A stretch of DNA of 64,000 bases from Rhodocyclaceae bacterium (GTDB lineage: Bacteria; Pseudomonadota; Gammaproteobacteria; Burkholderiales; Rhodocyclaceae): positions 248,001 to 312,000 of the forward strand of contig JAUXXJ010000005.1 of assembly GCA_030681195.1 (NCBI GenBank), read 5' to 3'. Below the pieces are notes generated by a model. The model ran no database searches and was not told the DNA's origin. It saw only the letters and a program-made list of their open reading frames with translations. Every line of letters starts with the position of its first letter. Position 1 is the stretch's first letter. Of the stretch, positions 46,943-55,783 are shown in pieces. The translations under genes were made by a program, and so were the position numbers.

Positions 46943-46963
46943 TTGGGCGACACCGCCGTCAAC

Positions 46964-48097
46964 TTAGGCATCCAAGTCATTGAGCCAGGTGCCGGCATGG
47001 CGTACCTGAATTCGGCCGTGCTGGCTTTCTTGATGCAACTGGGCAACCAGTTGCACGGCGCCGGCTTGTGGAAACTGTTCCGCAAAGCGCAGCAGTGGCC
47101 TATGCAGAGCGGCATCCGCCCATTTGCACTCGACCAGTTGAGAAATTGCGCCATCTTCGCTTAGGGCGAAATCGACCTCAGCACCGTCCTTGGTGCGGAT
47201 GTAGTGCAGCCCGGTCTCACGGCCGAGGGCATCGCGGCGGAACTGGCAGTGCTTGAGCAGCATGCCGGCGACGGTATTTTCGAAGCGTACACCGGCGTCG
47301 CCGCGCACCATGCCATTATCGTAAAAATAGATTTTTGGCGTTTGTAACATGGCACGGCCGATGTTGTGGTGCCAGGGGCGTACCGCGAAGACGATAAACA
47401 AGGCTTCGAGAATGTCCAGGTAGCGCTTCAGGGTGGCGGGTGCGACGGCCAGATCGCGCGCCAGCGAGGCGAGCGAGAGCGGTGAGCCAACCCGTTCGCG
47501 CAGCATGTCGAGGAACAGACGCATCACCGTGACCTCTTGCAAGCGCGAAAACTCCAGCACATCCTCGCGTACCAGATCGGTTGCGTATTGCAGGCGCCAG
47601 CGTTCGGCCTCCTGGTCACTGGTCGCGAGACAGGGCTCGGGAAAGCCGCCGCGCTGCATCAGGTGCGCTAGCGCCAGTGCGGGTGTCACGCCGGCATGCT
47701 GACACCACTCGCGCACGGAAATCGGGTGCAGGCGCCAGGCCAAATATCGGCCTGCCAGCGACGCGCCGCTCTGGCGAAAGGTTTCCATGCGCGCGCTACC
47801 AGTAACGAGCAGGGTCTGGTCTGGACTGCGACCATCGACGACACCCTTCAGCCAGGACTTCCAGTCGGGCATCTTGTGAATCTCGTCCATCACCAGCAGG
47901 CGCGTGTCCGTGCGCCACTGGCCTTGCTGGAGAATCTGCCGGTCGGTGGCGATATCCCAGTTGAGGTATTGGGACGGAACCCTGCTCATCATCAGTTGTC
48001 GCGCCAGCGTCGTCTTGCCGACCTGACGCGGGCCGGTGAGAATGACCATTTTTCGCGCCAGATCGGTGTCAATGACGGTATCGAGGTAGCGTTTCAT
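46964..48097 (-). CDS. AAA-type ATPase with DUF4143 domain
   Basis: A 377-residue protein. The N-terminal AAA domain has Walker A GPRQVGKTTLARQL and Walker B RLLVMDEIHKMPDW. The C-terminal DUF4143 region contains FENTVAGMLLKHCQF and a restriction-endonuclease-like segment ending DGAEVDFAL with VECKWAD. These ATPases are common, patchily distributed and often laterally moved; role unknown. The gene begins just after a long AT-rich palindrome that contrasts with the GC-rich surroundings. Confidence 0.9.
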   Translation of the reverse strand: MKRYLDTVIDTDLARKMVILTGPRQVGKTTLARQLMMSRVPSQYLNWDIATDRQILQQGQWRTDTRLLVMDEIHKMPDWKSWLKGVVDGRSPDQTLLVTGSARMETFRQSGASLAGRYLAWRLHPISVREWCQHAGVTPALALAHLMQRGGFPEPCLATSDQEAERWRLQYATDLVREDVLEFSRLQEVTVMRLFLDMLRERVGSPLSLASLARDLAVAPATLKRYLDILEALFIVFAVRPWHHNIGRAMLQTPKIYFYDNGMVRGDAGVRFENTVAGMLLKHCQFRRDALGRETGLHYIRTKDGAEVDFALSEDGAISQLVECKWADAALHRPLLRFAEQFPQAGAVQLVAQLHQESQHGRIQVRHAGTWLNDLDA

Positions 48098-48115
48098 GCG
48101 ACCATATTAAACAAT

Positions 48116-48163
48116 ATTTCAAAAAAGTCGCGACTTTTTTGAAATGTTCGTTAAAAAAGTCGC
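48116..48163. repeat. 30-bp perfect palindrome plus third half-site upstream of the DUF4143 ATPase gene
   Basis: Bases 48116-48145 are perfectly palindromic around GTCGCGAC, flanked by six A and six T. A third half-site AAAAAAGTCGC lies at 48153-48163. The right arm of the palindrome (48130-48140) can pair either with the left arm or with the third half-site, so two mutually exclusive hairpins are possible. It may be an operator, an attenuator or the EamA gene terminator. Confidence 0.85.
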
Positions 48164-48166
48164 TAA

Positions 48167-49039
48167 TTATTTTCTGGTCGTGAGGTAAATGCCACCAAAG
48201 ATCAGCGCCACGCCGATGAAATGGAAGCCGAGCAGGCGTTCGCCGAGGAACAGGGCGGCCAGAAGGATGCCGAAGGCCGGCAGCAGGTGGATGAAGTAAC
48301 CGGCGCGCGCGGCACCGACTTGTTCGACCCCCTTGTTCCAAAAGATGTAGCCGAGCAGCGCCGGGAAGATGCCGGTGTAGGCAATCGTCAGCCAGGCTTG
48401 CGGCGAGGCGATGATGTGTCGTCCGCCGGCGAGTTCGATCACGTAGAGCGGCGCGAGGCCGATGACGCCGATGCTTGCACAGGCGAACAGCAGTGAGAAA
48501 GGATGCACGGCGGGGCGCTTGGGCAGTAGCAGCGTGTAGGTGGCCCAGACGAATACCGAGACCAGGATCAGCAAGTCGCCGAAATTCAGTGAGAGATGAA
48601 GCAGCGTGGCCGGATCACCGCGCGCCACGATGGCGAGCACGCCGATGAAGGAGGCGGTCATGCCGATGCCCTCGATGGCGCGCAGTCTTTTGCCCTGAAA
48701 GATCCAAGCCAGGGCGACGATGACGACCGGGATGAAGGAGTTGAGCAGCACCCCGTTGACCGCCTCGGTCTGCTGCAGGCCGGCATAGGTCAGTGCGTTA
48801 TAGAGCGCGGTGCCAAGCAGGCCGAGGAGGGCGAGTGGACGCCACGCGGCGCGTAGGGCCGGCCAGTCCTTTTTCAGATACGGCCAGGCGAAGGGCAGCA
48901 GACAGAGCAGGGCAACGATCCAGCGCCAGAACGACAGGGCCATCGGCGGTACATCGGCGCGCATGCCGCGGCCAATCACCCAGTTGCCCGCCCAGAACAG
49001 GTTGGCGAGGATCAGCAGCAGGTAGGGTGAAACCTTCAC
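48167..49039 (-). CDS. EamA/DMT-family transporter (10 TM)
   Basis: A 290-residue membrane protein with ten predicted helices in two EamA repeats. The first repeat has LILANLFWAGNWVIGRGM and ends near ALTYAGLQQTEAVNGVLL. The second has the EamA pattern LFLGERLLGFHFIGVALIFGGIYL. Substrate is unknown; relatives export amino acids or metabolites. GGAGG precedes the start. A terminator separates it from ppiC. Confidence 0.88.
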   Translation of the reverse strand: MKVSPYLLLILANLFWAGNWVIGRGMRADVPPMALSFWRWIVALLCLLPFAWPYLKKDWPALRAAWRPLALLGLLGTALYNALTYAGLQQTEAVNGVLLNSFIPVVIVALAWIFQGKRLRAIEGIGMTASFIGVLAIVARGDPATLLHLSLNFGDLLILVSVFVWATYTLLLPKRPAVHPFSLLFACASIGVIGLAPLYVIELAGGRHIIASPQAWLTIAYTGIFPALLGYIFWNKGVEQVGAARAGYFIHLLPAFGILLAALFLGERLLGFHFIGVALIFGGIYLTTRK

Positions 49040-49055
49040 TGGTGTCCTCCAAAAA

Positions 49056-49079
49056 GTTCGGGGGCCTTGGTGGCCCCCG
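49056..49079 (-). terminator. Rho-independent terminator after ppiC
   Basis: TCGGGGGCC and GGCCCCCGA form a nine-base perfect stem with a five-base loop. On the minus strand it is followed by ACTTTTTGG. It ends the yciB-yciI-bolA-ppiC operon before the EamA gene. Confidence 0.85.
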
Positions 49080-49093
49080 ATGTAGTGCGTTAC

Positions 49094-49118
49094 GCCGTCT
49101 TACCAGCGCCGACTTTTA
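49094..49118 (+). repeat. Dispersed short repeat, copy 9 (at the ppiC stop codon)
   Basis: GCCGTCTTACCAGCG followed by CCGACTTTTA. The TAA of ppiC forms its end on the minus strand; a terminator follows within 15 bases. Confidence 0.88.
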
Positions 49119-49889
49119 CTCGACCTTGGCCTTGGCGCGCAGGTCGAGGATGTGCTTCTCGACCGCCATCTGGCGCATGCGCTGCACGATCTGCGGCTTC
49201 ACTTCGTCGATGGGGGGAGCCTTCAATTCGCGCGTGTCATCAAGCTGAATCACATGCCAGCCAAACTGGCTTTGTACCGGTGCTTCAGTGTATTGACCCT
49301 TGTTTAGCTTGGTCATGGCTTCCGAGAAGGGTTGCACGTAGCTGGCCTTGTTGCCCCAGCCGAGTTCGCCACCACGATCCTTGGAGCCGGGGTCTTTGGA
49401 CGCCTTGGCGAGGTCGTCGAACTTGGCGCCGCCCTTCAGCTTGGCGATGATGTCCTTGGCTTCGCCCTCGCTCTCGACGAGGATATGACGGGCCTTGTAT
49501 TCGTTCTTGCCGACGGCGGCATTGATAACGTCGTATTCCTTCTGCACGTCCGCATCGGAAATCTTGACGTTGCGGGCATATTCGTTAAGGTAGGCGCCGA
49601 TCATCACGCCCTGACGGGCCAGATCGAGTTGTGCCTGGACATCTGGCTTCTTGTCGATGCCCTGCTTGGCAGCTGCCTGGGCGAGCACTTCGCGACGAAC
49701 GAGTTCCTCCTTCACGGCGGCCTCAAGCTCGGGGGTCTTGGCCTGGCCCTGGGCGATCTGGTTGGCGATCAGCACTTCGGCACGGTTGGCGGGGATGATC
49801 TTGCCATTGACCTTGGTCACAGGACCGGCAGCGAGGGCAGGGGCGGAGAAAATGGCCAGCAGGGAAAGGGAAAGCAGCGCGCGTTTCAT
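49116..49889 (-). CDS. Periplasmic PpiC-type peptidyl-prolyl isomerase
   Basis: A 257-residue parvulin with a cleavable signal peptide (MKRALLSLSLLAIFSAPALA, then AG). The rotamase domain has YKARHILVESEGEAK, then GSKDRGGELGWGNKASYV and FGWHVIQLDDTRE. It assists folding of envelope proteins, like SurA or PpiD relatives. The start at 49889 is preferred over an upstream ATG because it begins the signal peptide. It is the last gene of the yciB-yciI-bolA-ppiC run. Confidence 0.92.
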   Translation of the reverse strand: MKRALLSLSLLAIFSAPALAAGPVTKVNGKIIPANRAEVLIANQIAQGQAKTPELEAAVKEELVRREVLAQAAAKQGIDKKPDVQAQLDLARQGVMIGAYLNEYARNVKISDADVQKEYDVINAAVGKNEYKARHILVESEGEAKDIIAKLKGGAKFDDLAKASKDPGSKDRGGELGWGNKASYVQPFSEAMTKLNKGQYTEAPVQSQFGWHVIQLDDTRELKAPPIDEVKPQIVQRMRQMAVEKHILDLRAKAKVE

Positions 49890-49915
49890 GGTGTCCTTGG
49901 GCATAAAGTAGTTGT

Positions 49916-50176
49916 TTAGAGTTCAGTGGGTGCCTTGGCCTTGATGCTTAGCGCATGAATGCCAACGGCCTTTAAATCGCCAACGGAATCATACACCAGG
50001 CGATGGCGCTGCATTGTGGTCAGGCCCACAAAGCGCGGCGATATGATCGACAGCTTGAAATGACCGCCTTCGCGGGCGCCGGCATGGCCGGCATGCTGGT
50101 GGCTGTCGTCCTCAATCTCGATTTGTGTGGGTTCCAGTACGGCCAGTTGCTGGCGCAATGTCTCAATCACGCTCAT
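49916..50176 (-). CDS. BolA-family protein
   Basis: An 86-residue BolA-fold protein with [28 protein letters not shown] and [12 protein letters not shown], the characteristic Fe-S/glutaredoxin partner surface and His residues. BolA proteins work with monothiol glutaredoxins in iron-sulfur trafficking and stress response. It overlaps yciI by four bases. Confidence 0.93.
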   Translation of the reverse strand: MSVIETLRQQLAVLEPTQIEIEDDSHQHAGHAGAREGGHFKLSIISPRFVGLTTMQRHRLVYDSVGDLKAVGIHALSIKAKAPTEL

Positions 50177-50475
50177 GCGGGCAGCACCTTCTTGAAGGGT
50201 TTGACGGTGACGCGCGCATACACGCCGGCCGCCACATACGGATCGGCATCGGCCCAGGTCTGGGCATCGGCCAGCGCAGGGAACTCGGCGACGATCAGGC
50301 TGCCGGAAAAGCCGGCCGGGCCGGGATCGGGGCTGTCGATGGCCGGGCAGGGGCCGGCAAGGATCAGCCGGCCCGCTGCCTGCAGGGCCTGCAGACGTTC
50401 CAGATGGGCCGGGCGGGCAGCAAGTCGCTGGTCGAGCGTGCCCGGCGTGTCTTCGCCGTGGATCATGTAGAGCAT
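50173..50475 (-). CDS. yciI: YciI-family protein
   Basis: A 100-residue ferredoxin-like domain protein of the YciI family ([25 protein letters not shown], then [25 protein letters not shown]). The conserved His and Asp suggest enzymatic activity, but the reaction is unknown. ATG 50475 is favoured over the tandem ATG at 50478. It sits in the usual yciB-yciI-bolA order. Confidence 0.9.
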   Translation of the reverse strand: MLYMIHGEDTPGTLDQRLAARPAHLERLQALQAAGRLILAGPCPAIDSPDPGPAGFSGSLIVAEFPALADAQTWADADPYVAAGVYARVTVKPFKKVLPA

Positions 50476-51023
50476 CAAGATTTCTCCTCGGATTTTTCGT
50501 CAGGAATGTACGGGGCCAACAGGATGCCCTGCAGAATGATGAAGGCGAACATCAGCCCCATGCCACCAAGCAGCTTGAAATTGACCCAGTCGGCCTCGCT
50601 GTAGTTGTTGGCGACATAAAGGTTGAGTGCGCCCATAAAGGCGAAGAAACCGACCCAGGCGAGGTTGAGCTTCGTCCACAGGGATTCGGGCAGGGCGACT
50701 TGCTGTTCGAGCATGCTGCGAATGAGATTTTTCTTGAAAGCCAGCGCGGAGACGAGCAGGGTCGTGGCAAAAACCCAGTAGAGGATGGTCGGCTTCCACT
50801 TGATGAAGGTGGGGTCGCGCAGGATCAGTGTCATGCCGCCGAAGACAACGATCAGCCCAAGGCTGATCCACAGCATCTTGTCCACCTTGCCGTGACGGAA
50901 ATGCACCCAGGCGATCTGGCCGAAAGTGGCGACGATGGCAATGCCTGTGGCGATATAGATGTCGGCAAACTTGTAGGCGGCGAAGAAGAGGATGACCGGA
51001 AACAGGTCGAAGAGGAATTTCAT
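50475..51023 (-). CDS. yciB: Septation protein A homologue, YciB
   Basis: A 182-residue inner-membrane protein with five or six helices and the family opening [27 protein letters not shown]. Conserved blocks [11 protein letters not shown] and [23 protein letters not shown] identify YciB/IspA, linked to cell-envelope integrity and septation. It is first in its operon and divergent from dadA. Confidence 0.93.
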   Translation of the reverse strand: MKFLFDLFPVILFFAAYKFADIYIATGIAIVATFGQIAWVHFRHGKVDKMLWISLGLIVVFGGMTLILRDPTFIKWKPTILYWVFATTLLVSALAFKKNLIRSMLEQQVALPESLWTKLNLAWVGFFAFMGALNLYVANNYSEADWVNFKLLGGMGLMFAFIILQGILLAPYIPDEKSEEKS

Positions 51024-51068
51024 GGGGGCTGCCTATAATCGTCGCTCGTTCGCTCGATAGGAATCGGA

Positions 51069-52316
51069 ATGCGTATTGTAGTGCTGGGCGCAGGCTTGAT
51101 CGGTGTCAGTTCGGCCTGGTTTCTTGCCGAAGATGGCCATGAGGTGATTGTGGTTGATCGCCAGCCGGGCCCGGCGCGCGAGACCAGCTTTGCCAATGGC
51201 GGGCAGATTTCGACCAGCCATGCCGAGCCGTGGGCCAATCCGGGCGCGCCCCTGAAGGCGCTCAAATGGATGGGGCGTGAGGATTCGCCGCTGCTTTGGC
51301 GCCTGCGCGCCGATCCGGCGCAGTGGGCCTGGGGCTTGCGCTTTCTCATGGAGTGTTGCCCGCAGCGTACGCGCGCCAATATTCAGGCCATCCTGGCGCT
51401 GGCGCTCGACAGCCGGATACGCGTCAAGGCACTGCGTCACGAACTGGGTCTGGAATACGCTTGCCTGGAACGCGGCATCCTCCACTACTACACCGATCCG
51501 GCCGAGTTCGAACATGCGATTCCGCAGGCTGCCTTGATGCGCGAATTTGGGTGCGAGCGTGTCGTCAAGACGGCGGCCGAGTGTCTGGCGATCGAGCCGG
51601 CGCTGACTAACTCGCGCGCTCCCATCGTCGGTGGCACCTTCACGGCTGGGGACGAGTCGGGCGATGCACAGCGTTTCTGCAGCGAACTGGCCGAGCGGGC
51701 GGTGCAGCGCGGGGTGGTCTTCCGCTACGACACGCCGCTCACCGGCTTGACCAGCGATGGCATGGTCGTGCGCGGCGTGCATCTGGCCAGTGGCGAGGTG
51801 CTTACTGCTGATGCGGTGGTGGTGGCCCTCGGCAGTTACACACCGCGTTATCTGGCGCCGCTGGGCATCGCTGTGCCGGTCTATCCGGCCAAGGGTTACT
51901 CGATCAGCATTCCGCTTGACGATGCAGTGTCGGCTCCCACCGTGAGTCTCACCGATGACGGCGCAAAAATCGTCATTTCGCGCCTCGGCCAGCGTCTGCG
52001 TGTGGCGGGCACCGCCGAGTTCGCCGGTTACGACACGCGGATTGCGCCACAACGCATCGCGCCGTTGCTGCGGCGGGTGCGCGAAGTCTTCCCGCAACTT
52101 GATTTCGACGAAAACACCATCGAGCCGTGGACTGGCCTGCGCCCGGCGACCCCTGGCAATGTGCCGCTGATCGGCCGTACGCGCCTGAAGAATCTCTATC
52201 TCAATACGGGGCACGGAACGCTGGGCTGGACCATGGCGGCAGGCTCGGGGCGTCTGCTGGCGGATCTGCTGAGTGGTCGGCCGCCGGCCTTCGACCCAAG
52301 CCCCTACCAGCCTTGA
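51069..52316 (+). CDS. dadA: D-amino acid dehydrogenase small subunit
   Basis: A 415-residue membrane-associated flavoenzyme that oxidises D-amino acids, chiefly D-alanine. The N-terminal FAD motif VVLGAGLIGVSSAWFLAEDGHEV is followed by DRQPGPARETSFANGGQIS, a DadA hallmark. The C-terminal PWTGLRPATPGNVPLIGRT and NTGHGTLGWTMAAGSGRLLADL are canonical. GATAGGAAT lies before the start. Its TGA overlaps the TTG start of the following flavoprotein gene. Confidence 0.95.
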   Translation: MRIVVLGAGLIGVSSAWFLAEDGHEVIVVDRQPGPARETSFANGGQISTSHAEPWANPGAPLKALKWMGREDSPLLWRLRADPAQWAWGLRFLMECCPQRTRANIQAILALALDSRIRVKALRHELGLEYACLERGILHYYTDPAEFEHAIPQAALMREFGCERVVKTAAECLAIEPALTNSRAPIVGGTFTAGDESGDAQRFCSELAERAVQRGVVFRYDTPLTGLTSDGMVVRGVHLASGEVLTADAVVVALGSYTPRYLAPLGIAVPVYPAKGYSISIPLDDAVSAPTVSLTDDGAKIVISRLGQRLRVAGTAEFAGYDTRIAPQRIAPLLRRVREVFPQLDFDENTIEPWTGLRPATPGNVPLIGRTRLKNLYLNTGHGTLGWTMAAGSGRLLADLLSGRPPAFDPSPYQP

Positions 52317-53533
52317 AGTCCGCGATCATCATCGGGGCCGGCCCGGCCGGGCTGATGGCCGCTGAGGTGCTGGCCAATGCCGGTGTGACTGTCGATGTCT
52401 ATGACGCGATGCCCTCGGCCGGACGCAAGTTCCTCATGGCCGGCAAGAGCGGGCTGAACCTGACCCATGCCGAAGCCTTCGATGCCTTTGTCGGTCGCTA
52501 TGGCGCGCAACGCGCGTGGGTGCGGCCGTGGCTGGCCGCGTTCGACGCGGCTGCCTTGCGCGACTGGGCACGCGGGCTGGGCGTGGAGACCTTTGTCGGT
52601 TCATCGGGGCGCATCTTTCCGGCGGAGATGAAGGCTGCGCCGCTGTTGCGCGCGTGGCTGCATCGGCTGCGCGCAGCGGGCGTGCGCTTTCACATGCGCC
52701 ATCGCTGGCTGGGCTGGGAGGGTGATGCCTTGGTGTTCGATAACGGCGTAAAAGTCGGCGATGGCGGTACGGCGGTAATTTTGGCTTTAGGCGGTGGCAG
52801 TTGGGCCAAGCTTGGATCGGATGGCACCTGGGTGCCGCGCTTGCAGGCGCGGGGTGTTGAGGTCGCAAACTTGCGCCCAGCCAACTGCGGTTTTGACGTC
52901 GACTGGTCGCCGCATTTCCGCGACAAGTTTGCCGGCCAACCGGTCAAGACGGTGGTGGCTTCATTCGCCGGGCAGCAACGGCAGGGCGAGTTTGTCATCG
53001 CCTGCGATGGTGTTGAAGGCGGCCTGATTTATGTGTTTTCCGCAGCGCTAAGAGATGCGCTGGAGGCGACGGGCGAAGCGGTGCTGTCGCTCGATCTGGC
53101 ACCGGGCAAGTCGCTCGAACGGCTGACGCAGGAGATTGCCCATCCGCGTGGCGCTCGCTCGATGGCGAGCCATCTGCAAAGTCGGGCCGGGATTACCGGT
53201 GTCAAGGCCGGGCTGCTGCGCGAGTGCGCTTCAAAAGAAGACTATGCCGATCCGGCTCGTCTCGCGGCGGCGATCAAAGCGCTGCCGCTACGTCTTGTTG
53301 CACCGCGTCCCCTCGACGAGGCGATCAGCAGCGCCGGTGGCGTGCGTGCCGAAGCGCTCGACAGCACGCTGATGCTGGCGGCCCTGCCCGGCGTGTTTTG
53401 CGCCGGCGAGATGCTCGACTGGGAAGCACCGACCGGTGGTTATTTGCTCACCGCCTGTTTTGCCAGCGGCCGTGCCGCAGGGCAGGGCGCGCTGGCGTGG
53501 CTCCAGAGTCGAAGGATGGCAACCGTACGATAG
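52313..53533 (+). CDS. BaiN/HI0933-like flavoprotein (TIGR03862 type)
   Basis: A 406-residue flavoprotein of the HI0933/BaiN family, with SAIIIGAGPAGLMAAEVLANAGV at the N-terminus, GRKFLMAGKSGLNLTH, FVGSSGRIFPAEMKAAPLLRAW and FCAGEMLDWEAPTGGYLLTACFASGR. Family members are poorly characterised oxidoreductases. The start is the TTG at 52313, which overlaps the dadA stop (TTGA); longer in-frame sequence belongs to dadA. A diverged repeat copy (52749-52773) is read KVGDGGTA. Confidence 0.9.
   Translation: MKSAIIIGAGPAGLMAAEVLANAGVTVDVYDAMPSAGRKFLMAGKSGLNLTHAEAFDAFVGRYGAQRAWVRPWLAAFDAAALRDWARGLGVETFVGSSGRIFPAEMKAAPLLRAWLHRLRAAGVRFHMRHRWLGWEGDALVFDNGVKVGDGGTAVILALGGGSWAKLGSDGTWVPRLQARGVEVANLRPANCGFDVDWSPHFRDKFAGQPVKTVVASFAGQQRQGEFVIACDGVEGGLIYVFSAALRDALEATGEAVLSLDLAPGKSLERLTQEIAHPRGARSMASHLQSRAGITGVKAGLLRECASKEDYADPARLAAAIKALPLRLVAPRPLDEAISSAGGVRAEALDSTLMLAALPGVFCAGEMLDWEAPTGGYLLTACFASGRAAGQGALAWLQSRRMATVR
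52749..52773 (-). repeat. Dispersed short repeat, copy 10 (diverged, inside flavoprotein gene)
   Basis: TAAAAGTCGGCGATGG followed by CGGTACGGC, with two differences from consensus. It is read KVGDGGTA, the same frame as copies 1 and 11. Confidence 0.7.
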
Positions 53534-53653
53534 GTTTTCATGGGATTCATTACTCTTTGAATTATCTTTTAATACAGTGAAAGATGGTTGATAAATATGA
53601 AACCAAGTGATATATTTTATCATGTTATTTGTTGAATCGAGCGATGACGCGCT
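53534..53653. other. AT-rich intergenic region
   Basis: About 120 bases, much richer in A and T than the surroundings, precede the first HTH-REC gene. No clear promoter hexamers or hairpin were identified. The composition is consistent with a regulatory region or an acquired segment border. Confidence 0.5.
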
Positions 53654-54280
53654 ATGGCCTATCACAACCGAATTCCCAAGACATTTTGCACGACGCGCGA
53701 GGCGGCAGAGATGCTGGGTGTCTCTTTGCGCACTGCGCAGTTATGGACGGAAAGCGGCCTCTTGGAAGCATGGAGAACGGAGGGGGGGCATCGACGTATC
53801 TCACGTGAGTCCATTGAGCGCTTGTTGGTAGTACCTTCGCGGCGCGGCAAGACAAAAATCTGCAAGTCATACAAGCCTGTTACCCATACGGTTAAAGCGC
53901 GCCAGTTTTCGATTCTGGTGGTGGCAGATGGGGATGATCTGCGCCAATGCTACGAGACATCCTTGTCGTGCTGGCCGATGCATCCGAGTGTGACCGTTGT
54001 ACCGCATGGTTATGCAGCCCTGATTCGGGTGGGAATGCAACAGCCGGATATGGTGATTGTTGATCTGGCACAGCCAGATCCGGGTGGCTTACAGAAGGTT
54101 CAGTCAATACGCAGCGTGCCCGAATTGGCAAAAACGAGCATCGTCATGGTGACCGACAGTTGCCTGGAAGATATTGAAGGGCAGGGTGGCATTCCTGCAG
54201 ATATTCCGGTGCTACCCAGGCCGGCACCTTTCGAGCAGTTGCGTGGTATTGCAGAGCGGGTCGCCTTCGCGCGTCTTTGA
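53654..54280 (+). CDS. Excisionase-like HTH fused to degenerate receiver domain
   Basis: A 208-residue protein. An N-terminal MerR/excisionase-type winged helix (FCTTREAAEMLGVSLRTAQLW, EGGHRRISRESIERLL) is followed by a receiver-like domain. The phospho-acceptor position Asp137 (MVIVDLAQPDPGG) is kept, but the acidic pocket is altered (VVADGDDL) and the conserved Lys is replaced (LPRPAP). It probably functions without normal phosphorylation. It is paralogous to the gene 136 bases downstream. Placing the DNA-binding domain first reverses the usual response-regulator order. Confidence 0.85.
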   Translation: MAYHNRIPKTFCTTREAAEMLGVSLRTAQLWTESGLLEAWRTEGGHRRISRESIERLLVVPSRRGKTKICKSYKPVTHTVKARQFSILVVADGDDLRQCYETSLSCWPMHPSVTVVPHGYAALIRVGMQQPDMVIVDLAQPDPGGLQKVQSIRSVPELAKTSIVMVTDSCLEDIEGQGGIPADIPVLPRPAPFEQLRGIAERVAFARL

Positions 54281-54353
54281 TCCGTGCAGGCTTGATTTTC
54301 GCTACCTTCTTAATAGGAAAAATGCAGCTAAGGCATGCAGTCGGCTGGTGAAT

Positions 54354-54382
54354 TTGATAACATCCGACAAAACTGATATGCA
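54354..54382 (+). promoter_or_regulatory. Possible promoter before the second HTH-REC gene
   Basis: TTGATA (54354-54359) and TATGCA (54377-54382) are spaced by 17 bases, about 35 bases before the start codon at 54417. The -10 is weak. Confidence 0.4.
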
Positions 54383-54416
54383 ACTGAGGCGGTGTTCAAT
54401 CCCGATGCGATAAGCC

Positions 54417-55037
54417 ATGTTCAAACGAGAGTTTTGTACTACCCGCGAAGCAGCCGAGGTGTTGGGCGTATCGCTGCGAACCGCCCAGTTGTGGGTGGAT
54501 AGTGGCATTCTCCAGGCTTGGAAGACCGAAGGCGGGCATCGTCGTATCAACGTGGATTCGGTTGAAAAGCTGATGCGCACAGGTAGCTCTGCACAGTCGG
54601 GCAATGTGAGCGGGACGAAAGCCGGTGTCCCCGTCGATCTGACGCGCCTGAAAATTCTGGTGGTCGAAGACGACAACACGCTCATCAAGCTGTATCGCAC
54701 CTACATCGGTTCATGGAACCTGCCCTTGCAGATTTCCACGGCCTTGAATGGTTACGAAGCCCTGATACTGATTGGGCGCGAGCAGCCCGACCTGATGATT
54801 GCCGACCTGAGTATGCCCGGCATGGATGGTTTTCAGATGATCCGCACCCTGGCGGGATCTTCATTCCGCGAGGGTATGGAAATCGTGGTGGTGACCGGCA
54901 TGGAAGACGAAACCATTGCCGCACAGGGCGGCCTGCCGGAAAACATCAAGATCCTCCACAAGCCGATTCCCTTTGTCGAACTGCGGACGATGGTCGAGGC
55001 AATGATGGCCGACCGCGCCGCGCTGGTTCAGGGCTGA
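54417..55037 (+). CDS. Excisionase-like HTH fused to receiver domain (HTH-REC)
   Basis: A 206-residue paralogue of the upstream gene. The N-terminal HTH (FCTTREAAEVLGVSLRTAQLW, KTEGGHRRINVDSVEKL) is nearly identical. The receiver is intact here: ILVVEDDN, Asp130 in LMIADLSMPGMDG, VVVTGMED and ILHKPIPF. This is a plausible phospho-controlled DNA-binding regulator with its domains in reverse order. The cognate kinase may be one of the hybrid kinases downstream; this is inference. It converges on a UPF0126 gene. Confidence 0.88.
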   Translation: MFKREFCTTREAAEVLGVSLRTAQLWVDSGILQAWKTEGGHRRINVDSVEKLMRTGSSAQSGNVSGTKAGVPVDLTRLKILVVEDDNTLIKLYRTYIGSWNLPLQISTALNGYEALILIGREQPDLMIADLSMPGMDGFQMIRTLAGSSFREGMEIVVVTGMEDETIAAQGGLPENIKILHKPIPFVELRTMVEAMMADRAALVQG

Positions 55038-55043
55038 ACCAGC

Positions 55044-55658
55044 TTATTCACGCTCGCTGTAGGTGGGCAGCGTGATGCGAAAGGCCATCGCCAGCAGGCG
55101 GGCCAGCAACACAATGGCCATGCCGCACCAGGCGGCCGTCACCGCTGAAACTTCAAGGCGCTGCAGACCGATCATGCCGAGTGCGCCCATCCAGGCGGCG
55201 GACGCGTAAAGTTCGCCACGCACGAAAATCAGCGGCACCTGATTGCATAGCATGTCGCGCAAGACCCCGCCGACCACGCCGGTAATCACGCCAAGCAGAC
55301 TTGCCACCAGCCAGGGGGCATCCCATGCCAGGGCAATCTGTGTGCCAACGATGGTGAATAGCGCCAGGCCAATCGCGTCGGGGATCAGGAACAGGCGCGG
55401 CGGCAACTTGAGACCGCGCACGACAAAGAACACCGCTACCGAGGTAACGAGGGCGACGATCAAGTAGGTCTGGTCGCTGATCCAGAACATCGGCCGATCA
55501 AGCAGCATGTCGCGAATCGTGCCGCCCCCGAGCGCGGTGGCGCAGCCAACAATGACGACCCCGACCAGATCCATCTGCTTGCGCCCGGCATCCAGCACGC
55601 CCGTGAGTGCGCTAACCGCGACTGCGGCGAGACCGATCCAGTAGAGCAGGGCTTCCAT
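55044..55658 (-). CDS. UPF0126/TRIC-type membrane channel
   Basis: A 204-residue, seven-helix protein of the UPF0126 (YadS/YicG) family, related to trimeric intracellular cation channels. Two internal repeats carry the glycine motif: TALGGGTIRDMLLDRP and VVGGVLRDMLCNQVPLI. Role in bacteria is uncertain; relatives are implicated in small-molecule or cation transport. It lies between the signalling genes on the opposite strand. Confidence 0.9.
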   Translation of the reverse strand: MEALLYWIGLAAVAVSALTGVLDAGRKQMDLVGVVIVGCATALGGGTIRDMLLDRPMFWISDQTYLIVALVTSVAVFFVVRGLKLPPRLFLIPDAIGLALFTIVGTQIALAWDAPWLVASLLGVITGVVGGVLRDMLCNQVPLIFVRGELYASAAWMGALGMIGLQRLEVSAVTAAWCGMAIVLLARLLAMAFRITLPTYSERE

Positions 55659-55783
55659 GGTGTGCCTTTGGCGCGTTATCGGACGACTCAGTTGTTACAT
55701 GATTGTCGACGAGTTTAGCGTGCTATGGCGGGCAGCAGCTCACATTGATACGTCTTCGCAGGTTGGTCGCTTGAATATGACAT

